64,000 nt of DNA. It comes from DATBVX01 sp963695985 (lineage in GTDB: Bacteria > Pseudomonadota > Gammaproteobacteria > Steroidobacterales > Steroidobacteraceae). Of this stretch, positions 16,788-27,561 are shown piece after piece. The first letter of the stretch is position 1, and each line of letters begins with the position of its first letter. The DNA is taken from positions 310,001-374,000 of the forward strand of contig CAVOIC010000011.1 in the NCBI GenBank assembly GCA_963695985.1. Direction: 5' to 3'. Both the position numbers and the translations under genes were made by a program. Below the pieces are notes generated by a model that saw only the letters and a program-made list of their open reading frames with translations, had not been told where the DNA came from and made no database searches.

Positions 16788-18592
16788 TGATGATCGAATC
16801 GCTGATACTGATCGTCGTCTTCCTGCTGGTCCTGCTCCTGTGCGTGAAGCCCGTGGGGCTCTATATCGCGAATGTCGTGGAGGGCAAGGCGATCTGGCCG
16901 CTGCGCGTGGGAGCGCGCGTCGAAAGCGTCATTTACCGGCTCTGCGGCATCGATCCGAAGAGCGAGATGGGTTGGAAGCAGTACGCAATCTCGCTTCTGC
17001 TCCTTAACGCGCTCGGTGTCATCGTCGTCTACGCATTGCAACGGCTGCAGGCCTGGCTGCCGCTGAATCCGCAGCAGTTTGCAGGTGTGTCGGCGGATTC
17101 TTCGTTCAATACCGCCGTCAGCTTCGTTACCAATACGAACTGGCAGGGCTATTCCGGCGAAGTCACGATGAGCTACCTCACGCAGATGGCGGGGCTCGCC
17201 GTGCAGAATTTCTTCTCGGCAGCCACCGGCATCGTGGTCGCCATCGCGTTGATTCGCGGCCTGGCCCGTCACAGCGCCAAGACGATCGGCAACTTCTGGG
17301 TCGACTTCACCCGCATCACGCTCTACGTGTTGCTGCCTCTCTCGACCGTTATCGCCATCATCCTGGTCTCGCAGGGGGCCATTCAGAACTTCAGCGCCTA
17401 TAAGGAAGTGACGACACTCGAGAGCGTCACTTACCAGCAGCCGAAGGTCGACGCGCAAGGCAATCCGGTCGTCGATGCGTCGGGCAAACCCGTACAAGAG
17501 GACGTGACGACCCGCACGCAAACCCTGGCGATGGGGCCGATCGCTTCCCAGGAGAGCATCAAGGAGCTGGGCACCAACGGCGGCGGATTCGTGAACGCAA
17601 ACTCCGCGCATACCTTCGAGAATCCAACCGCTCTGTCAAATTTCCTGGAGATGTTCGCGATCCTGCTGATCCCGATGGCGCTCACCTACACCTTCGGCCG
17701 CATGGTCGGAGATACGCGCCAGGGCTGGGCTGTCTATGCCGCGATGGCAATCCTGTTCTTATCGCTGCTGACCCTCGCCGAGTACAACGAACAGCGCGGT
17801 AACCCGCAGATTGGCGCTCTCGGCGTCGATCAGACGGCCAGCGCGACCCAGCCCGGCGGCAACATGGAGGGCAAGGAAGCGCGCTTCGGCATCGCGGCCT
17901 CGGCGCTCTTCGCCACCACCACGACAGCGACCTCGTGTGGTGCCGTCGATTCGATGCACGATTCATACACGCCGCTCGGCGGTTTCGTCCCGCTGTTCCA
18001 GATGCAGCTCGGCGAAGTGGTGTTCGGCGGCGTCGGCACGGGGCTCTACTCCATGCTGATCTTCGCGATCATCGGGGTCTTCATTGCTGGCCTCATGATC
18101 GGGCGCACCCCCGAGTACCTCGGCAAGAAAATCGAAGCCTTCGAGATGAAGATGAGCTCGGTCGCGATCCTGGTCATGCCTTTCGTCGTTCTCGTGGGAA
18201 CGGCGGTGGCCGTATCGGTCAACGCCGGCACGTCCAGTGTTGCCAATCCTGGCGCGCACGGGTTTTCCGAAATCCTGTATGCCTTTTCTTCGGCCGCCAA
18301 CAACAACGGCAGCGCGTTTGCGGGAATTTCGGCCAACACCCTCTTCTATAACTCCGCGCTGGGCCTGGCGATGTGGTTCGGTCGCTTCTGGCCCATCGTC
18401 GTGGTGCTTGCAGTAGCGGGCTCGCTTGCCGCGAAGAAGCGTATTCCGGTCTCGGCGGGCACGATGCCTACCCATGGGCCCACGTTTGTCATTCTTCTCA
18501 TCGGCACTGTGCTGCTGGTGGGCGCGCTGACTTTCGTTCCGGCGCTCGCGCTGGGGCCGATCGTCGAACACCTGATCCTGTGGGCCACCTGA
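16787..18592 (+). CDS. kdpA: Potassium-transporting ATPase channel subunit A
   Basis: 601 residues, slightly longer than the E. coli protein. KdpA is the potassium-selective channel-like subunit of the Kdp pump. The four selectivity-filter loops are visible: TNTNWQGYSG, TNGGGFVNANSAH, TSCGAVDSMHDS and NNNGSAFAG. About ten membrane helices surround them. A periplasmic insertion rich in Val, Gln and Asp (around nucleotides 17440-17520) adds length. The ATG at 16787 is coupled to kdpF; ATG 16790 is equally possible. Confidence 0.95.
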   Translation: MMIESLILIVVFLLVLLLCVKPVGLYIANVVEGKAIWPLRVGARVESVIYRLCGIDPKSEMGWKQYAISLLLLNALGVIVVYALQRLQAWLPLNPQQFAGVSADSSFNTAVSFVTNTNWQGYSGEVTMSYLTQMAGLAVQNFFSAATGIVVAIALIRGLARHSAKTIGNFWVDFTRITLYVLLPLSTVIAIILVSQGAIQNFSAYKEVTTLESVTYQQPKVDAQGNPVVDASGKPVQEDVTTRTQTLAMGPIASQESIKELGTNGGGFVNANSAHTFENPTALSNFLEMFAILLIPMALTYTFGRMVGDTRQGWAVYAAMAILFLSLLTLAEYNEQRGNPQIGALGVDQTASATQPGGNMEGKEARFGIAASALFATTTTATSCGAVDSMHDSYTPLGGFVPLFQMQLGEVVFGGVGTGLYSMLIFAIIGVFIAGLMIGRTPEYLGKKIEAFEMKMSSVAILVMPFVVLVGTAVAVSVNAGTSSVANPGAHGFSEILYAFSSAANNNGSAFAGISANTLFYNSALGLAMWFGRFWPIVVVLAVAGSLAAKKRIPVSAGTMPTHGPTFVILLIGTVLLVGALTFVPALALGPIVEHLILWAT

Positions 18593-18621
18593 AGCATGTG
18601 CAGGCCTGGTGAGGAAAATCC

Positions 18622-20688
18622 ATGACTCGTCCGAAGCTGTCGATGTTCGACCGTACGCTACTGGTACCCGCCGCGCTCGCATCGCTGCGCAAGCTCGATC
18701 CACGCGTGCAGTGGCGCAATCCCGTGATGTTCGTCGTCTACATCGGCAGCATCCTGACGACGATCCTCTGGGCGCGCGCGCTTGCCGGCCAGGGCGAAGC
18801 GCCCGCATGGTTCATCCTGAACGTCGCGGTCTGGCTGTGGTTCACCGTACTGTTCGCAAACTTCGCCGAGGCACTGGCCGAGGGTCGGAGCAAGGCGCAG
18901 GCTGCTGCCCTGCGCGGACTCAAGCAGACGGTGTGGGCCAAGAAGCTCCCCGATGCGCGCGATCGCTCGCGTCATTCGCGCGTGCGAGCGGATGAACTGC
19001 GGCGCGGCGATATCGTCTTCGTAGAAGCCGGCGACTACGTCCCGGCGGACGGCGAAGTGATCCAGGGTGCAGCGTCGGTCGACGAGAGCGCGATCACCGG
19101 CGAGTCCGCCCCTGTCATTCGTGAATCGGGTGGTGACCGTTCCGCCGTCACAGGCGGCACGCGCGTTCTCTCTGACTGGATCGTCGCGCGCGTAACGGTA
19201 AACCCGGGCGAGACCTTCCTGGATCGCATGATCGCGATGGTCGAGAGCGCGACGCGGCAGAAGACGCCCAATGAAATCGCGCTGACGATTCTGCTGGTGG
19301 CGCTGACGCTCGTGTTCCTGTTCGCGACGGCAACCCTGGTACCTTATTCCCTCTACAGCGTAGCCGTGACGAAGCTGGGCACGCCGATCACCATCACGGC
19401 GATCATCGCCTTGCTCGTTTGCCTCATTCCCACGACGATCGGCGCTCTGCTCTCGGCGATCGGCGTCGCCGGCATGAGCCGGATGATGCAGGCGAACGTC
19501 ATTGCCACCTCGGGCCGCGCAGTGGAAGCGGCCGGCGACGTGGATGTGTTGCTGCTCGACAAGACCGGCACGATCACGCTCGGCAATCGCCAGGCCGCTG
19601 CCTTCCTGCCGACGCCTGGAGTCACGGAGCAGGAGCTCGCCGATGCCGCGCAGCTCGCCTCCATGGCCGACGAAACGCCGGAGGGGCGCAGCATCATGGT
19701 GCTTGCCAAGCAGCGCTTCCAACTGCGCGAGCGGGACCTGGGTTCACTCGGCGCCACGTTCGTGCCGTTCTCCGCGCACACGCGCATGAGTGGCGTGAAC
19801 ATTGGCGATCGACAGGTCCGCAAAGGCGCACCGGACGCGATTCAAAAGCACGTGGAGGCGCAAGGGCAGGTATTTCCGAAGGCGATTCTGAGCACCGTGC
19901 AGGATGTCGGGCGGCGCGGCAGCACGCCGCTGCTCGTCAGCGATGGAGTGCGGGTGCTTGGCATCATCGAGCTCAAGGACATCGTCAAGGGGGGAATCAA
20001 GGAGCGTTTCGGCGAGCTGCGCCGCATGGGCATCAAGACCGTGATGATCACCGGCGACAATCCACAAACCGCCGCCGCGATCGCGGCCGAAGCCGGGGTC
20101 GACGATTTCCTGGCCGAGGCGACACCGGAAGCGAAGCTGCGCCTGATTCGTGATCACCAGGGTCAGGGCCGCCTGGTCGCGATGACCGGCGATGGCACCA
20201 ACGACGCTCCGGCACTCGCACAGGCGGATGTGGCTGTTGCCATGAACACCGGTACGCAGGCCGCCAAGGAAGCCGGCAACATGGTGGATCTCGACTCGAA
20301 CCCGACCAAGCTCATCGAGGTCGTCGAGACCGGCAAGCAGATGCTGATGACTCGCGGTTCGCTCACGACTTTCAGCATTGCGAATGACGTCGCGAAGTAC
20401 TTCGCGATCATTCCGGCCGCATTCGCCAGCACCTATCCACAGCTCAATGCGCTCAACGTCATGCATCTCGCGAGCCCGTTGTCCGCGATCCTGTCGGCGG
20501 TCATCTTCAATGCGCTCATCATCGTGTTTCTGATTCCGCTGGCGCTCAAAGGCGTCAAGTACCGGCCATTGGGTGCTGCAATACTTCTGCGCCGCAATCT
20601 GCTGATCTACGGCGTGGGCGGCATCCTGATCCCGTTCGCCGGCATCAAGCTCATCGATCTGGGTTTGGAACTCGTGCGTCTCGTCTGA
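18622..20688 (+). CDS. kdpB: Potassium-transporting ATPase ATP-binding subunit B
   Basis: 688 residues of the P-type ATPase family. KdpB hydrolyses ATP to drive potassium uptake through KdpA. The phosphorylated residue is Asp313 in DKTGTIT. Other marks are ITGES in the actuator domain, MITGDNPQTA and MTGDGTNDAPALAQADVA in the hinge. GAGG lies eight bases before the ATG, 29 bases after the kdpA stop. The frame is intact. Confidence 0.96.
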   Translation: MTRPKLSMFDRTLLVPAALASLRKLDPRVQWRNPVMFVVYIGSILTTILWARALAGQGEAPAWFILNVAVWLWFTVLFANFAEALAEGRSKAQAAALRGLKQTVWAKKLPDARDRSRHSRVRADELRRGDIVFVEAGDYVPADGEVIQGAASVDESAITGESAPVIRESGGDRSAVTGGTRVLSDWIVARVTVNPGETFLDRMIAMVESATRQKTPNEIALTILLVALTLVFLFATATLVPYSLYSVAVTKLGTPITITAIIALLVCLIPTTIGALLSAIGVAGMSRMMQANVIATSGRAVEAAGDVDVLLLDKTGTITLGNRQAAAFLPTPGVTEQELADAAQLASMADETPEGRSIMVLAKQRFQLRERDLGSLGATFVPFSAHTRMSGVNIGDRQVRKGAPDAIQKHVEAQGQVFPKAILSTVQDVGRRGSTPLLVSDGVRVLGIIELKDIVKGGIKERFGELRRMGIKTVMITGDNPQTAAAIAAEAGVDDFLAEATPEAKLRLIRDHQGQGRLVAMTGDGTNDAPALAQADVAVAMNTGTQAAKEAGNMVDLDSNPTKLIEVVETGKQMLMTRGSLTTFSIANDVAKYFAIIPAAFASTYPQLNALNVMHLASPLSAILSAVIFNALIIVFLIPLALKGVKYRPLGAAILLRRNLLIYGVGGILIPFAGIKLIDLGLELVRLV

Positions 20689-20698
20689 GGAATCCGCC

Positions 20699-21287
20699 AT
20701 GTTGCGTGCCATGTTTCGTCCCGTTCTCGTTCTGTTCGTGCTGCTGACGGCCGTGACCGGATTCATTTATCCGCTGATCGTGACCGGTATCGCCCGGATC
20801 GCGTTTCCCGAACAGGCGGCCGGCAGCCTTATCGTGAAGGACGGCAAGGCGATCGGCTCCAGACTCATCGGTCAGAGCTTCACTGATCCCAAGTACTTCT
20901 GGAGCCGTCCATCGACAACCGGACCCTATCCGTACAACGCGGCCGCCTCGACCGGCTCGAATCAGGGTCCCCTGAATCCCGGCATTGACCGACGCCGTCA
21001 AGGCACGCATAGAAGCGCTGAAGGCGGCCGACCCCACCAACACGGCGCCGATCCCGGTCGATCTGGTGACCGCGTCGGCGAGCGGCCTCGATCCACACAT
21101 CAGCGTCGCCGCAGCCAACTACCAACTCGAACGCGTCGCACGCGCGCGCGGGCTCGATGCACAGACGGTTGCGGCCCTGGTGACCCAGCACACGGAAGGC
21201 CGACTCCTCGGTTTCCTCGGGGAGCCGCGCGTAAATGTGCTGGAGCTGAATCTCGCACTGGATGAGGTCGCCGCGCCGGGTCAGTGA
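20699..21287 (+). pseudogene. kdpC: Potassium-transporting ATPase subunit C, one frameshift
   Basis: The first part encodes the single membrane helix (FRPVLVLFVLLTAVTGFIYPL) and the conserved region through FWSRPSTTGPYPYNAAAS and SNQGPLNP. The rest, LTDAVKARIEALKAADP through SGLDPHIS and VNVLELNLAL, lies in another frame. Removing one G at 20981-20982 joins them as PALTDAV and gives a normal protein of 195 residues. KdpC helps KdpB bind ATP. Both halves are well conserved and lack internal stops, so this may be a consensus error. Confidence 0.88.
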
Positions 21288-21357
21288 GACCAACAATCCC
21301 GGGCCGGGATTGTGCTAGCGTTCGGGCAAGGCGAGACACCCTAACGTGGCATGAATC

Positions 21358-24060
21358 ATGGCCGAGGTTCGGCCGGATCCAGATCGACTCCTGGCGCAGG
21401 TCCAAGCCGAAGAGGCGAAGGCGAAGCGCGGACGCATGCGCGTCTTCTTCGGCGCATCCGCCGGCGTGGGAAAGACGTACGCCATGCTCGAGGCCGCCCG
21501 CAGCGTACGTGCGGCCGGGACGGACGTGGTCGTCGGCTACGTCGAGCCGCATGGCCGCGCCGAGACGGAGCGCCTCCTCGAGGGCCTGGAACGCCTGCCG
21601 ACGCTTGCGGTGCACTATCGCGGCATAGTCCGGCACGAATTCGATCTCGACACGGCGCTGCATCGGCGCCCGGAAATCCTGCTGGTCGACGAGCTCGCTC
21701 ACTCCAACCTGCTGGGCGGCGAGCCCGAGCCGCGTCACCCAAAGCGCTGGCAGGACATCGAGGAGCTGCTGCGACGCCGGCATCAACGTCTGGACCACGG
21801 TCAATGTGCAGCATCTCGAGAGCCTGAATGACCTCGTAGCGCAGATCACGGGCGTGCGACAACGCGAGACGCTCCCGGACCGCGTATTCGACGAAGCTGA
21901 CGAGATCGAGCTCATCGATCTGCCGCCGGACGATCTGCTCGCCCGTCTGCGCGCCGGCAAGATCTACATTCCGGATGAGATCGCGAGTGCCGTCGAGCGT
22001 TTCTTCCGCAAGCCCAACCTCATGGCGCTGCGGGAAATTGCGCTGCGGCGCGTGGCCGACCGCGTCGAAGCGGCCGCACGCGCCTCGCTCGAGGTCGACC
22101 GCAGCCGACGTGGGCGGCTGGCCGGAGACCGGATACTGGTTGCCATCGGGCCCGACTCACAGGCTGAGCAACTCGTGCGTGCCGGCAAGCGCATGGCGGA
22201 CGCTCTGGATGCGACCTGGACTGTCGTATACGTCGAGACGCCCGGCGCTGTTACGGCTCTCCGAAGCCGAGCGCGACCGGCGAGTGGATCTGCTGGGCCT
22301 CGCCGAGTCGCTGGGCGCCGAAAGCGTCACGCTCGACGGGCCGTCGGCGGCGGCGGCGTTGATCGAGTACGCGCAGACCCGCAATGCGACGCGCCTGATC
22401 GTTGGAGCCCCGAAACGTCGTGGCTGGCGCGCCTGGATACGGCCGTCGACGGCGACCGAGCTCGTTCGCCACGCGCGCGGATTCGATGTCATCACGATCG
22501 CGGCATCTGACCCGTCGTTGGCCGGACCGGCTCGGATCTCGGCAGCCGCTTCGGTGCACAGCGCCCAACCCATCCGCTGGCAACGCTACGTGTGGGCCCT
22601 GGTCATCACCGCCGTGTGTTCCGTGATCGCCTGGCTGATGGGGCCGCACTTCGAGCTCTCCAATGTGGCAATGGTGTATCTGCTCGGCGTGACGGTTGCG
22701 GGCCTGAGACTCGGACGTGGCCCGTCGGTACTGACGGCCATCTTGAATGTCGCTGCATTGGATCTGCTCTTCGTTCCGCCGCGCTTCGCGTTCGAGGTCA
22801 CCGACGTCCAGTATCTGTTCACTTTCGTGGTGATGCTGACGATCGCGCTGGTCATCGCGACGCTGATGGCGAGCGTGCGGCAGCAAACGCGCGTGGCCGG
22901 GCGCACGCGAACGGCGCACGGCGCTTCTGTATGGCATGAGTCGCGAGCTCGCCGCGACGCGCGGGATTGCCAGCATGGCGCGCGTGGCCGTACGGCATGT
23001 CGCCGAAGTGTTCGAATGCCAGGCGAGCGTTCTGCTTCCGGACGACACCGGCAAGCTGCGCTATCCTTCCGAGCCTGCCATCGATCAGTCCTTCCGCGAC
23101 GCGGATCTCGCCGTCGCACAGTGGGTCACGGATCACGGGCGCCGGGCGGGGCTCGGCTCGGATACGCTGCCAGCCGCGCCGGGTCTGTACGTGCCGCTCG
23201 GTGACGAAAATCGCCCGCTCGGCGTGCTCGCAGTGTTGCCCTCTAACCCGCGTCGCGTGCTCTTGCCCGAACAGCGGCACTTGCTCGAAACCTTCGCGAG
23301 CCAGATCGGACTGGCGCTCGAAAGGGCCCGATTGGCCGAAGCGGCAGAGGCCGCGCGCGTGGCCGCGGAGAGCGAAAATCTGCGCAATACCTTGCTCGCA
23401 TCGATCTCGCATGACCTGCGCACGCCGCTCGCGGTGATTGCGGCCTCTGGCAGCGCGCTGGCCGAGCATGGCGCGACATTGGACCAGGCGACGCGCGACT
23501 CGCTGGCGCGCTCGGTCGAGACCAAGGCACGTGAAATGTCGGAGCTCGTCTCCAACGTGCTCGATCTCATGCGCTTCGAGGCGGGCCAGATTGCACTGCG
23601 ACGCGAGTGGGAGACACTCGAGGATCTGGTTGGGGCCGCGCTGCATCGAGCGGAGGAGCGGCTCGTCGCGTACCCGGTTGAACTGCACATTCCGGCGGAC
23701 CTGCCACCGGTGTACGTGGACGCGACACTCATCGTTCAGGTGCTGGACAATCTGTTCGACAACGCAGCGAAGTACACACCTCCCGGCACACGGATTTTTG
23801 TTTCCGCGGTCTCGGACGGAGCATTCGTGCGCGTAACCGTCGATGACGAGGGTCCGGGGCTGCCGCCGGGCGATCCGGCCCGGCTCTTCGACAAGTTTCA
23901 GCGTGGCGCTGAGGAGGGCACTATCGTCGGCGTGGGTCTCGGACTTGCGATCTGCCGAACTATCGTTCAGGCCCACGGCGGCTCGATCGAGGCGCGGCGA
24001 CGGCCCGGCGGAGGCGCGCAGTTCGAGTTCATGCTGCCTGCTACAGAGCCTGCGACGTGA
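21358..24060 (+). pseudogene. kdpD: Osmosensitive potassium channel sensor kinase, three frameshifts
   Basis: Three single-base corrections give one KdpD of about 899 residues. The N-terminal sensor domain has the P-loop FGASAGVGKTYAML and VDELAHSN. A universal-stress-like domain, four membrane helices and a GAF region follow. The catalytic part carries ISHDLRTPLAVI with an intact phospho-accepting His, DNLFDNAAKY and VGLGLAICR. Extra bases are inferred near 21771 (restoring LLDAGINVWTTVNVQ), near 22242 (restoring ETPALLRLSEAE) and near 22904 (restoring RERRTALLYGMSREL). The total length fits exactly three extra bases. The stop overlaps kdpE. Low potassium or high osmolarity would activate it to phosphorylate KdpE. 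Confidence 0.88.
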
Positions 24061-24782
24061 CTCTCGCGATGCACCAGGTTCTGGTGGTCGAAGATGACAA
24101 GGGCATCCGCGATGTTCTGCGCGTGCTGCTGGAGGCTGAGAAGTACCGTGTTGTCGAGGCGCCGACCGCAGAGCGCGCGCACATCGAGGCGCGCAGTCAC
24201 AAGCCGGATCTGATGGTGGTCGACCTGGGCCTGCCGGACGGCAGCGGGCTGGACGTCATCCGTCACGTGCGCGAGTGGTCGTCGCTGCCGGTGATCGTGT
24301 TGTCGGCGCGGACCATGGAAGAGCAAAAGATCGCGGCTCTCGATGCCGGCGCCGACGATTACATCACCAAGCCATTCAGCGCTCCGGAGCTTCTGGCGCG
24401 GGTGCGCGCAGCGTTGCGACGCAATGTTAAGAGCGCCGATCAGAAGCGCGGTCTGCGCTTGGGTGACGTCTTCGTCGATCTCGCACTACGCGAGACGCGA
24501 GGCAGCCAGGCTGAGATCCACCTGACGCCGCTCGAATACCGCGTGCTCGAATGCCTCGCACGGCACACGGGCATGATCGTTCGCCAGGATCAGCTGATTC
24601 GCGAAGTGTGGGGTCCCGATCGGATCGGCGACACGCGCAGCCTGCGCGTTTGTATCAAGAACCTGCGCTGGAAGCTCGAGCCCGACCCAAGGCGTCCGAA
24701 ATACATCATCACCGAAGCGGGTCTTGGCTATCGGTTGCGCGAGGATGAAAGCGCACAGGTCGAAGCGCGAGCGGGGGACTGA
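24057..24782 (+). CDS. kdpE: KdpE response regulator of the kdp operon
   Basis: 241 residues. The receiver domain has VVEDDKG, the phospho-accepting Asp in LMVVDLGLPDGSG, and the Lys in DDYITKPF. The OmpR-type DNA-binding domain ends TEAGLGYRL. The start is either GTG 24057, which overlaps the kdpD stop, or ATG 24069; the coupled GTG is listed. KdpE activates the kdp operon. It is the only member of the KdpDE pair that is certainly intact here. Confidence 0.94.
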   Translation: MTLAMHQVLVVEDDKGIRDVLRVLLEAEKYRVVEAPTAERAHIEARSHKPDLMVVDLGLPDGSGLDVIRHVREWSSLPVIVLSARTMEEQKIAALDAGADDYITKPFSAPELLARVRAALRRNVKSADQKRGLRLGDVFVDLALRETRGSQAEIHLTPLEYRVLECLARHTGMIVRQDQLIREVWGPDRIGDTRSLRVCIKNLRWKLEPDPRRPKYIITEAGLGYRLREDESAQVEARAGD

Positions 24783-24807
24783 TCAGCGCGCCTCGATGGA
24801 CCGCAGC

Positions 24808-27501
24808 TCAGGCAGCCTCCGTCAATCGACCGGCGGGGGGCTCGCGCCGCGGCAGCGTGATTTCGATGCGCGTGCCATGCCCCTCTCGGCTGCCGCGTAC
24901 CGAAATGCGCCCGCCCATCACTTCGACAAATCCCTTGCAGATCGCGAGACCCAGCCCTGAGCCCGGCCGACGCTCGTCACGGTCCCGCACCCGGTAGAAC
25001 ATGTCGAATACGCGCTCGCGCTCCGCAGGCGGAATCCCCGGACCCTCATCGGTGATGGAAATGATCACTTCGTCGTCCAGAACGGCGGCATTGAGCTCGA
25101 TGCGCGATCCGGGTGGTGAGAACTTTGCGGCGTTATCGAGGACGTTCACGATGACCTGCTCCAGGAGTGTCGCATCCGCATAGACTCTCCTGGCTTCCGC
25201 GGCGACATTCACTTCAAGGCGGTGCGCGCGCAGCGGTTGCTCGACGCGCGCGCGGGCGCCCTCGAAGACTTCTCGCAGATCGACCCAATCGCTATGGGCT
25301 GCGAGTGCGCCGGAGCCAAGCCGCGTCATATCCAGCAGGTTCTGGGTGAAGCGGTTCAATTGTTGGGCCTCCTCGAGGATCGCGCTTGCCAGCTCCCGGC
25401 GCGCACGCGCCGGGGTGTCGTCCTTGAGCTCCGCCAGTTTCGCCGCGCTGCTGAGGATCGAAGCCAGCGGCTTGCTGAGTTCCTGTGAAAGGGAAGACAG
25501 AAGCGCGGAGCGCAGGCGATCGGATTCCGACATCAGCTGTGCGCGCTTCACGTCCTCGGTGAGCAGAATTCTCTCGAGTGCGGTGGCGGCCTGATCGCGC
25601 ATTGCGAAGAACAGGCGTCGCTGCTCAGGCGTGAGACTCGAGCGCTTTTCGCCGAGATTGAGCCCCAGGACCCCCAGTGGTCTTTGTACCGTGCCCAAAG
25701 GTGCGAACAGCCACCACGACGCGGGCAGCGTGCCGGTGCCCCAACCCGCAGGCTCGCCATGCCCCGCGGCCCATTCCGCGGCCGCGCGATCCACGTCAAC
25801 AAGCGCGGGCGCCTCCGCGGCGCCGATCGGATCGCCGAGTTCGGAACCGCGGTACGCGCGCAGGGCAATCGACTCGAAGCCGAGAGTTTCGGTGAGATAC
25901 TGGCAGGTCGCCCGCAACAGATCTTCCGCGCTTACGGCACCGGCAATGCGCCGGCTGAAATCGAACAGCAAGCCGCTTTGCTCGGCAGACTCGCGCGTGA
26001 TCTGAATCTGCGCACGCAGGCGTGCCGCCAGATTACCCCCGATCACGGACACCAGCAGGAAAAACAGGATCGACAGTGCATTCTCTGCATGTGTCACCTG
26101 CAGTGAGAAACGCGGCTCGGTGAACAGGAAGGTGGACGCGAGGGAGGCGAGCACTGCGGCGAGCAGTCCGGGGCCGAGTCCGTGCCGGATAGCCGCAATC
26201 AACACTGCGAACAGGAACACGAGCGACAGATCGCCGACCGCCAGATAGCGATCCAGAAGCGTGGCAACAGCTGCGGCGAGAAGCACGGCCATTACGCTCT
26301 CAACGTACGGCCGGGCGCGAAGCGGCCTGACCTCCGTCCCTGTGGCTGCTGTGGCTTCGACTGTCGTCACATCCTCCGATTGACTTGCGACGGTGATCTC
26401 GAAGTCATCGCCGCGTTGAATCAAAGCCCACGCCAAGGCCGGCCGCAGTCGCAACTGAACCAGCCGGCGGCGCGAACGGCCGACAACGATCTCGGTGACA
26501 TTCTGGGCGGCGGCGTAGGCCAGCACCTCGTTGGCCACACTGGTTCCGTTGATGGTCTCGGCCCGGGCGCCAAGTTGTTCGGCGAGGGTAAACGCCGCCT
26601 GCAGGCGCTCGCGCTGAGACCCCGAAAGCTCCTCGGCTCGGGTGGTCTGCACGTGCAGCACGGTCCATGGCAGCTGGTGCCGCTCAGCGATGCGTTTGCC
26701 GAGACGGACGAGTCGCTCGGCGTGCGAATCCGCGCCGATGCAGACGAGGATGCGTCCGCGGGCCGGCCATGGCCCTTCGATAGCGCGCGCGCGCATGTAA
26801 GTCTGCAAGTCCGCATCCACGCGTTCCACCGCGATGCGCATCGCCAGTTCACGCAACGCCAGCAGATTTCCGCGCGAGAAGAAGTTCTCGATCGCACGCT
26901 GTGCCACGTCGGGCACATAGACCTTACCTTCGTGCAGCCGCTTGATGAGCTCCTCAGGCGGCAGATCGATCAGCTCGATCTCGTCAGCCGCCTCGAGAAC
27001 CCGATCGGGCAGACGCTCGCGCACCTTGACGCCGGTAATACGTTCGACGAGGTCGTTGAGACTCTCGATGTGTTGAACGTTGAGCGTCGTAAAGACATCG
27101 ATGCCGGCATTGAGTAGTTCATCTATGTCCTGGTAGCGCTTTTCGTGTCGGCTGCCGGGGACATTGGTATGCGCCAGCTCATCGACGAGGGCGAGCCGTG
27201 GGTTACGCGCGAGTAACGCATCGAGATCCAGTTCCTCGAAGTCGCGATCGCGGTAGTGAATGCGGCGGCGCGGAATGGCTGGCAACCCCTCGAGCAGCGC
27301 GGCTGTCTCTGACCGACCGTGGGTTTCCACGATGCCGGCGACGACATCGATACCCTCGGCCTGGCGGCGCTTTGCGACCGATAGCATTTCGTAGGTCTTG
27401 CCGACGCCGGGGGCAGCGCCGAGGAAGACCTTCAGCCGGCCACGCCCTTCCCGGCCGGCCTCCGCCAGAAGTGCATCGGGGGAGGGGCGATCATCGCTCA
27501 C
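24808..27501 (-). CDS. KdpD paralog with glutamine in place of the phosphorylated histidine
   Basis: 897 residues in one intact frame, with full KdpD architecture. The sensor domain has P-loop FLGAAPGVGKTYEML (about residues 26-40) and LVDELAHTNVPGS. A universal-stress-like domain follows (~250-370), then a four-helix membrane region (~400-490) and a GAF-like region. The dimerisation segment reads SSLSQELSKPLASI where active KdpD has SHDLRTP: residue 673 is Gln (CAG, 25483-25485), with neighbouring Asp, Arg and Thr also changed. The ATP-binding domain looks complete (NVLDNAAKFS, DEGPGIPP, GSGLGLAICKGF). It converges on kdpE and ends 26 bases from it. It cannot autophosphorylate at the usual site. 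It may act as a phosphatase, a decoy or an allosteric partner. GTG is the start; no ribosome site is seen. Confidence 0.92.
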   Translation of the reverse strand: MSDDRPSPDALLAEAGREGRGRLKVFLGAAPGVGKTYEMLSVAKRRQAEGIDVVAGIVETHGRSETAALLEGLPAIPRRRIHYRDRDFEELDLDALLARNPRLALVDELAHTNVPGSRHEKRYQDIDELLNAGIDVFTTLNVQHIESLNDLVERITGVKVRERLPDRVLEAADEIELIDLPPEELIKRLHEGKVYVPDVAQRAIENFFSRGNLLALRELAMRIAVERVDADLQTYMRARAIEGPWPARGRILVCIGADSHAERLVRLGKRIAERHQLPWTVLHVQTTRAEELSGSQRERLQAAFTLAEQLGARAETINGTSVANEVLAYAAAQNVTEIVVGRSRRRLVQLRLRPALAWALIQRGDDFEITVASQSEDVTTVEATAATGTEVRPLRARPYVESVMAVLLAAAVATLLDRYLAVGDLSLVFLFAVLIAAIRHGLGPGLLAAVLASLASTFLFTEPRFSLQVTHAENALSILFFLLVSVIGGNLAARLRAQIQITRESAEQSGLLFDFSRRIAGAVSAEDLLRATCQYLTETLGFESIALRAYRGSELGDPIGAAEAPALVDVDRAAAEWAAGHGEPAGWGTGTLPASWWLFAPLGTVQRPLGVLGLNLGEKRSSLTPEQRRLFFAMRDQAATALERILLTEDVKRAQLMSESDRLRSALLSSLSQELSKPLASILSSAAKLAELKDDTPARARRELASAILEEAQQLNRFTQNLLDMTRLGSGALAAHSDWVDLREVFEGARARVEQPLRAHRLEVNVAAEARRVYADATLLEQVIVNVLDNAAKFSPPGSRIELNAAVLDDEVIISITDEGPGIPPAERERVFDMFYRVRDRDERRPGSGLGLAICKGFVEVMGGRISVRGSREGHGTRIEITLPRREPPAGRLTEAA

Positions 27502-27561
27502 TGCAGTAGGCTAACCTGAGCACGCGCCCGGCAGAAGCGTGGGGTCGGGAGCAAAGAAAAA

